Below, piece by piece: positions 6,502 to 9,454 of a DNA stretch of 9,454 bases. Location of the stretch: contig JAQURU010000030.1 of assembly GCA_028715435.1 (NCBI GenBank), forward strand, positions 1-9,454, read 5' to 3'. Within the stretch, counting starts at the first letter, position 1. Each line of letters opens with the position of its first letter. The notes beneath the pieces were generated by a model that saw only the letters and a list, made by a program, of their open reading frames with translations, searched no databases and was not told the origin of the DNA. This stretch comes from Minisyncoccota bacterium (GTDB lineage Bacteria > Patescibacteriota > Minisyncoccia > Minisyncoccales > CG1-02-41-26). Both the position numbers and the translations under genes were made by a program.

Positions 6502-6539
6502 CCCCACTCCTCTGTCAAAGGCAGAGAGGTGGAGTGGGG
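6502..6539. repeat. GC-rich imperfect hairpin in the PseB to PseC gap
   Basis: CCCCACTCC (6502-6510) pairs perfectly with GGAGTGGGG (6531-6539). TCTG (6511-6514) then pairs with CAGA (6522-6525), leaving a five-base bulge (6526-6530) and a loop of seven. On the plus strand it is followed by AG and five thymines (6542-6546), but no plus-strand gene ends here. On the minus strand, the coding direction, no T-tract follows. It resembles REP-type palindromes found between genes, or an mRNA-processing hairpin. Confidence 0.75.
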
Positions 6540-6544
6540 AGTTT

Positions 6545-7510
6545 TTATTGCTCTTCAATCACCTTTCGCAAGTCCGACAGCCACTGAGTATTTTTGTCGC
6601 TTGAATAAACAAAGCCCTCGGGTAAATTTTTCCCATACTTTTCCTTGCTATATGGCCAAAAAGGAAATTCTGGCTCAATTACAAAATAATCATCATACTC
6701 TCTTGTGTGCTTGGCCTCTTCTAATGTAATTAATGTTTCGTGCATTTTTTCACCAGACCTTATGCCAATGGTCTCTTTCTGGGCATAGGGTGCTATAACA
6801 TTGGCCAAATCCACTATTTTCATGCTGGGAATTTTAGGCACAAAGATTTCTCCTCCTTGCATCCTTTCAATTGATTTAATTACAAACTCCACCCCCTGCT
6901 CTAAAGTTATCCAGAATCTGGTCATTCTTTCATCGGTTATGGTAATTTTTCCGTTTTTGGCCTGCTCGCGAAACAAAGGCACCACGCTGCCCGATGAACC
7001 AACCACATTGCCATATCTTGTGCAAGAAAACTTAACACCTTTATTGGCTCCGTAAGTATTGCCCTGGATAAAAATTTTCTCCATTACCATTTTAGAAGCC
7101 CCATACAAATTCACAGGATAAGCGGCTTTATCGGTGCTCAAAGCAATAACCCTTTCCACGCCTTGGTCTAAGGCAGCTTTCACAATATTAACAGCTCCTG
7201 CAATATTTGTTTTAACCGCTTCTATGGGATTATACTCACAAACAGTGATATGCTTTAAAGCTGCAGCATGAATTACAATGTCAACGCCCATCATGGCCAT
7301 TTTTAAACGGTCGTAGTCCCTTATGTCCCCAATAAAAAATCTTAGACGGTCATCTCTAATCCTTCTTTCCATTTCCACTTCTTTAAACTCATTAGTGTCA
7401 AAAACCCTAATGGCTTTGGGGTTATATTTTTTCAAAGCAATTTCCACAAATTTTGAGCCAAAAGATCCAACTCCTCCAGTTATTAAAATTGTTTTATTCT
7501 CTAAGGTCAT
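6545..7510 (-). CDS. pseB: PseB-like UDP-GlcNAc 4,6-dehydratase (inverting), short soluble form
   Basis: The 321-residue extended short-chain dehydrogenase has the NADP site ILITGGVGSFGSKF (8-21), HAAALKHITVCEYNP (81-95), LSTDKAAYPVNLYGASK (124-140) with catalytic D127-K128 and the Y136/K140 pair, RYGNVVGSSGSVVP (165-178), TRFWITLEQGVEFV (197-210) and RSGEKMHETLI (251-261). These match PseB/FlaA1-type dehydratases, which turn UDP-GlcNAc into a UDP-4-keto-6-deoxy sugar with inversion at C5. The lack of N-terminal membrane helices marks it as the short cytosolic kind. The glycine motif is usually GGTGSFG; here the threonine is valine. It starts three bases after the radical SAM stop and has no clear Shine-Dalgarno site, so coupling to that gene is likely. 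Confidence in the family is high, in the exact stereochemistry moderate. Confidence 0.93.
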   Translation of the reverse strand: MTLENKTILITGGVGSFGSKFVEIALKKYNPKAIRVFDTNEFKEVEMERRIRDDRLRFFIGDIRDYDRLKMAMMGVDIVIHAAALKHITVCEYNPIEAVKTNIAGAVNIVKAALDQGVERVIALSTDKAAYPVNLYGASKMVMEKIFIQGNTYGANKGVKFSCTRYGNVVGSSGSVVPLFREQAKNGKITITDERMTRFWITLEQGVEFVIKSIERMQGGEIFVPKIPSMKIVDLANVIAPYAQKETIGIRSGEKMHETLITLEEAKHTREYDDYFVIEPEFPFWPYSKEKYGKNLPEGFVYSSDKNTQWLSDLRKVIEEQ

Positions 7511-7513
7511 ATA

Positions 7514-8911
7514 TTAGTTATTTTCTGCTTTATCTTTTTTTTGCCTATAATGGCCTGTTTTAATAAGATGCTCTGGGTCAAGCCCCAAATTAAGCTTGTC
7601 AGAGATCCTTTTTAAATGACTTTTCACCAGATACTCCATTTTTTCCTGCTCCATATCAGTTAAATTTATTGTAAAATCCTGCCTATCCCCCATAGCCAAT
7701 AGATACTCTTCTTCGTCTTTTATCTTGCCCGTTTCAATAGCATGCTGATATAGCACAGTGCCTGGCTGGGGCAATAAATATCCAGTGCTTGGGTAAATGT
7801 TGTTGTCATAACAGCAATCAAATGTTTTTTTTAGAGTTTCTTCGGTTTCCCCAGGACAGCCAACAACCAAACTGGTTGAGGTTTTTATACCAGCTTGCTG
7901 CAAAACCCTTGTTTGAACATTAAATTCTTCAACGGTTATTCTTTTGTTCATTGCTTTTAAAATCTCTTCATCAGCTGATTCCAGGGAATAACCCAATTCA
8001 AGGCAGCCCGATTTTTTTAATTTTACAGCCAACTCCAAATCATCTTCTCCAAAAAGGCCAGCTCTACAGTCCGCTATCCAAAACATATCGATCTTTTCTT
8101 TTAAAAAATAATCGGCCAAATCATTGGCTCGCTCTTTAGAAAAAAGGGAAAGTTCATCAGCGAATTGAATGTAATTTAACCCAAATTTTCTTTGAAGGTA
8201 TTTGATCTCTTGGCCGATATTTTCCACTGAACGAACTCTATAAGGCACTTTTTTAAAAACATGATAACAAAAAGTGCATCGAAAAGGGCATCCTCGGGCT
8301 GTATTAATAGGTAAGCTTCTTATTGAATTAAATTCCATTGGATATGGCTCGGATAAATTAAACTTAAACTTATCCAAGTACACTTCCATGCTAAAAAGAT
8401 TATAGTTAATAAACGGCAAACTGTCAAGATTGGCAATCGGCTCTCTGGAAGGCGTTGAAACAATCTGCCCATCTCGTTTAAAAAAGATTCCTTTAACATT
8501 ATCAAGAGGAGTTTTGCTTTCCAAGGCCTTTAATAGTTCAACTATAGTGATATCTCCTTCGCCCATAACCGCAACGTCAACCAACGTTTTATTTAACAAC
8601 AATTCAGGGATAGAATCAGCCACTGAATTGCCAACAATAACAGGAACATTTTTATGTTTTTTAATTAAGGCGGCTAATTTCTTAACAAACTTATAGCCAG
8701 TAACAATACAGCCAAAAGCAACCACATCAAAATTAATATTCTTCAATCGTTCCTCCACTTCTTCATCAGAAATCCTTAAAACATCAAGGTCTAAAATTTT
8801 AAATTGAAACCCAGCGTTTTTAATGGCTGTGGCAATGTAAGCCAAACCAATGGGAAACATTAAATTCTGGCTTTGAGGCCTTAAAGCAATATTAATTATT
8901 AATACTTTCAT
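7514..8911 (-). CDS. B12-binding-domain radical SAM protein
   Basis: The 465-residue protein has an N-terminal domain (about 1-130) like those of B12-binding radical SAM enzymes: KVLIINIALRP, then FPIGLAYIATAIKNAG (19-34) and MGEGD (116-120). The usual cobalamin motif DxHxxG is not seen. The radical SAM core (about 200-420) carries CPFRCTFC (C208, C212, C215), which binds the 4Fe-4S cluster, followed by LELGYSLES (304-312) and VVGCPGETEET (349-359). Such proteins generate a 5'-deoxyadenosyl radical; B12-type members often add methyl groups to unactivated carbons, while others rearrange or couple substrates. A modification of the sugar or its lipid carrier is a reasonable inference from the operon, not shown by sequence. 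The start follows the previous stop by 11 nt, with AGGA nine bases before the ATG overlapping that stop. Confidence 0.92.
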   Translation of the reverse strand: MKVLIINIALRPQSQNLMFPIGLAYIATAIKNAGFQFKILDLDVLRISDEEVEERLKNINFDVVAFGCIVTGYKFVKKLAALIKKHKNVPVIVGNSVADSIPELLLNKTLVDVAVMGEGDITIVELLKALESKTPLDNVKGIFFKRDGQIVSTPSREPIANLDSLPFINYNLFSMEVYLDKFKFNLSEPYPMEFNSIRSLPINTARGCPFRCTFCYHVFKKVPYRVRSVENIGQEIKYLQRKFGLNYIQFADELSLFSKERANDLADYFLKEKIDMFWIADCRAGLFGEDDLELAVKLKKSGCLELGYSLESADEEILKAMNKRITVEEFNVQTRVLQQAGIKTSTSLVVGCPGETEETLKKTFDCCYDNNIYPSTGYLLPQPGTVLYQHAIETGKIKDEEEYLLAMGDRQDFTINLTDMEQEKMEYLVKSHLKRISDKLNLGLDPEHLIKTGHYRQKKDKAENN

Positions 8912-8922
8912 AATGCTTTATC

Positions 8923-9454
8923 CTACTCCTTTTGCAGTATTTTTTCAATTTCCAGAACAATGGACTCAGCCACCCCATGAATTTTTCCATCAGCGAATCT
9001 TTGCAGATATTTAGCTTGTTCCTGTGCTAAAAAAGCAAAGTCGCTAATTCTTTTTTGTGCCAAACCACTGATAATTTCAGGGATAGTTTGTAAATAAGAA
9101 ACCCCTGGCCAGTCAAAAAGCCCTCTTTGGGACAAATCCTTAAACTGAGCACCTTGGATATCGCTCCAATCCTGCTCTGCTGGAGCAATGCAAACACTGC
9201 TAACTCTCGCTATTGCAGCTTCCATAACTCCAGTTGAATAAAAACTGAAAAAAATATCGGCCACAGCAAAACACTTCAAAACAGTTGAAGGGTAAAACTC
9301 CTGGTCATATAAAACCTTGTCTGCCATTTTAGCGGCATATTTTTTAACAGGATCTTTTTGCCGAGATTTTATACGTAAAAAACCGTTATTGGCATCGCAA
9401 AATTTTCTAAGAGCTTTCATTGCTTCATAGTCATTTTCTTTTCTAATTATTTGC
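8923..9454 (-). CDS. C-terminal part of a GT-B-like transferase, possibly CDP-glycerol glycerophosphotransferase-like (cut by right edge)
   Basis: The frame is open from base 9453 leftward to a TAG at 8925-8923, giving 176 visible residues; an internal methionine at 9420 should not be taken as the start, since the frame continues upstream of it. The segment CFAVADIFFSFYSTGVMEAA, with SSVCIAPAEQDW soon after, has the shape of the C-terminal nucleotide-binding half of GT-B enzymes such as CDP-glycerol glycerophosphotransferases (ADxxxxDYSS-type motif) or UDP-GlcNAc 2-epimerase relatives. The last 50 residues look helical, as is usual for this fold's C-terminus. The role would be transfer or processing of a nucleotide-activated unit of the surface glycan. 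The family call is tentative, because only the weaker-conserved half is seen. It is the first visible gene of the main operon. Confidence 0.6.
   Translation of the reverse strand, partial: QIIRKENDYEAMKALRKFCDANNGFLRIKSRQKDPVKKYAAKMADKVLYDQEFYPSTVLKCFAVADIFFSFYSTGVMEAAIARVSSVCIAPAEQDWSDIQGAQFKDLSQRGLFDWPGVSYLQTIPEIISGLAQKRISDFAFLAQEQAKYLQRFADGKIHGVAESIVLEIEKILQKE

Noticed and set aside
6502..6546. Plus-strand rho-independent terminator
   Set aside because: The hairpin is followed by five thymines on the plus strand, but no plus-strand gene ends here.
9142..9185. Inverted repeat GCTCCA/TGGAGC near the right edge
   Set aside because: Six-base arms with a 12-base loop inside a coding region; no T-tract, likely chance.
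8923..9420. Complete 165-residue gene starting at 9420
   Set aside because: The frame stays open upstream of that methionine to the window edge and the protein begins in the middle of a fold, so it is a truncated larger gene.
8923..9454. PseG-type UDP-sugar hydrolase
   Set aside because: The visible C-terminal motif resembles CDP-glycerol transferase or epimerase relatives more than PseG; too little is seen to assign it.
1..9454. CRISPR array, tRNA, rRNA or insertion sequence
   Set aside because: No regularly spaced repeats, cloverleaf-like segments, rRNA stretches or transposase motifs were found on either strand.

Overview
The window looks like part of a surface-glycan biosynthesis locus from a low-GC bacterium. 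The compact, AT-rich genes, weak or absent Shine-Dalgarno sites, short gene gaps and hairpins in those gaps would fit the Patescibacteria (CPR, Parcubacteria-like). That placement is an inference; no taxonomic marker gene is present. All ten visible stop codons are TAA or TAG, and the genes read through without in-frame TGA under the standard code. Every supported gene is on the minus strand, so transcription runs from right to left.

Main block (9454 down to 2218): the C-terminal part of a GT-B-like transferase (cut by the right edge), a B12-binding radical SAM protein, a PseB-like UDP-GlcNAc 4,6-dehydratase, a PseC-like DegT-family aminotransferase, a Gfo/Idh/MocA oxidoreductase, an SpsF-type cytidylyltransferase and a class III (glutamate-1-semialdehyde aminomutase-like) aminotransferase. 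Gaps are -20 to +68 nt, consistent with one operon whose promoter lies beyond the right edge. Two GC-rich hairpins sit in its two widest gaps.

Middle (about 2206 to 1608): a self-contained unit with a sigma70-like promoter (TTGACT, 17 nt, TAATAT), an AAGGAG ribosome site, a 145-residue unrecognised basic protein and a strong intrinsic terminator. It separates the two parts of the glycan locus.

Left block (1576 down to 1): a PseH-like GNAT acetyltransferase, a family 2 glycosyltransferase, and the N-terminal 152 residues of a class I aminotransferase cut by the left edge. The three overlap or abut and are probably translationally coupled.

Together, PseB, PseC and a PseH-like enzyme fit the first three steps of a pseudaminic-acid-type (nonulosonic acid) pathway, and the SpsF-type enzyme could be the nucleotide-activating step. 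The NeuB/PseI synthase and a PseG hydrolase are not visible. The extra oxidoreductase, class III aminotransferase and radical SAM protein suggest a further modified sugar, but its identity cannot be read from the sequence. No stretch longer than 300 bases lacks a gene; the longest gap is 129 nt (2089-2217).
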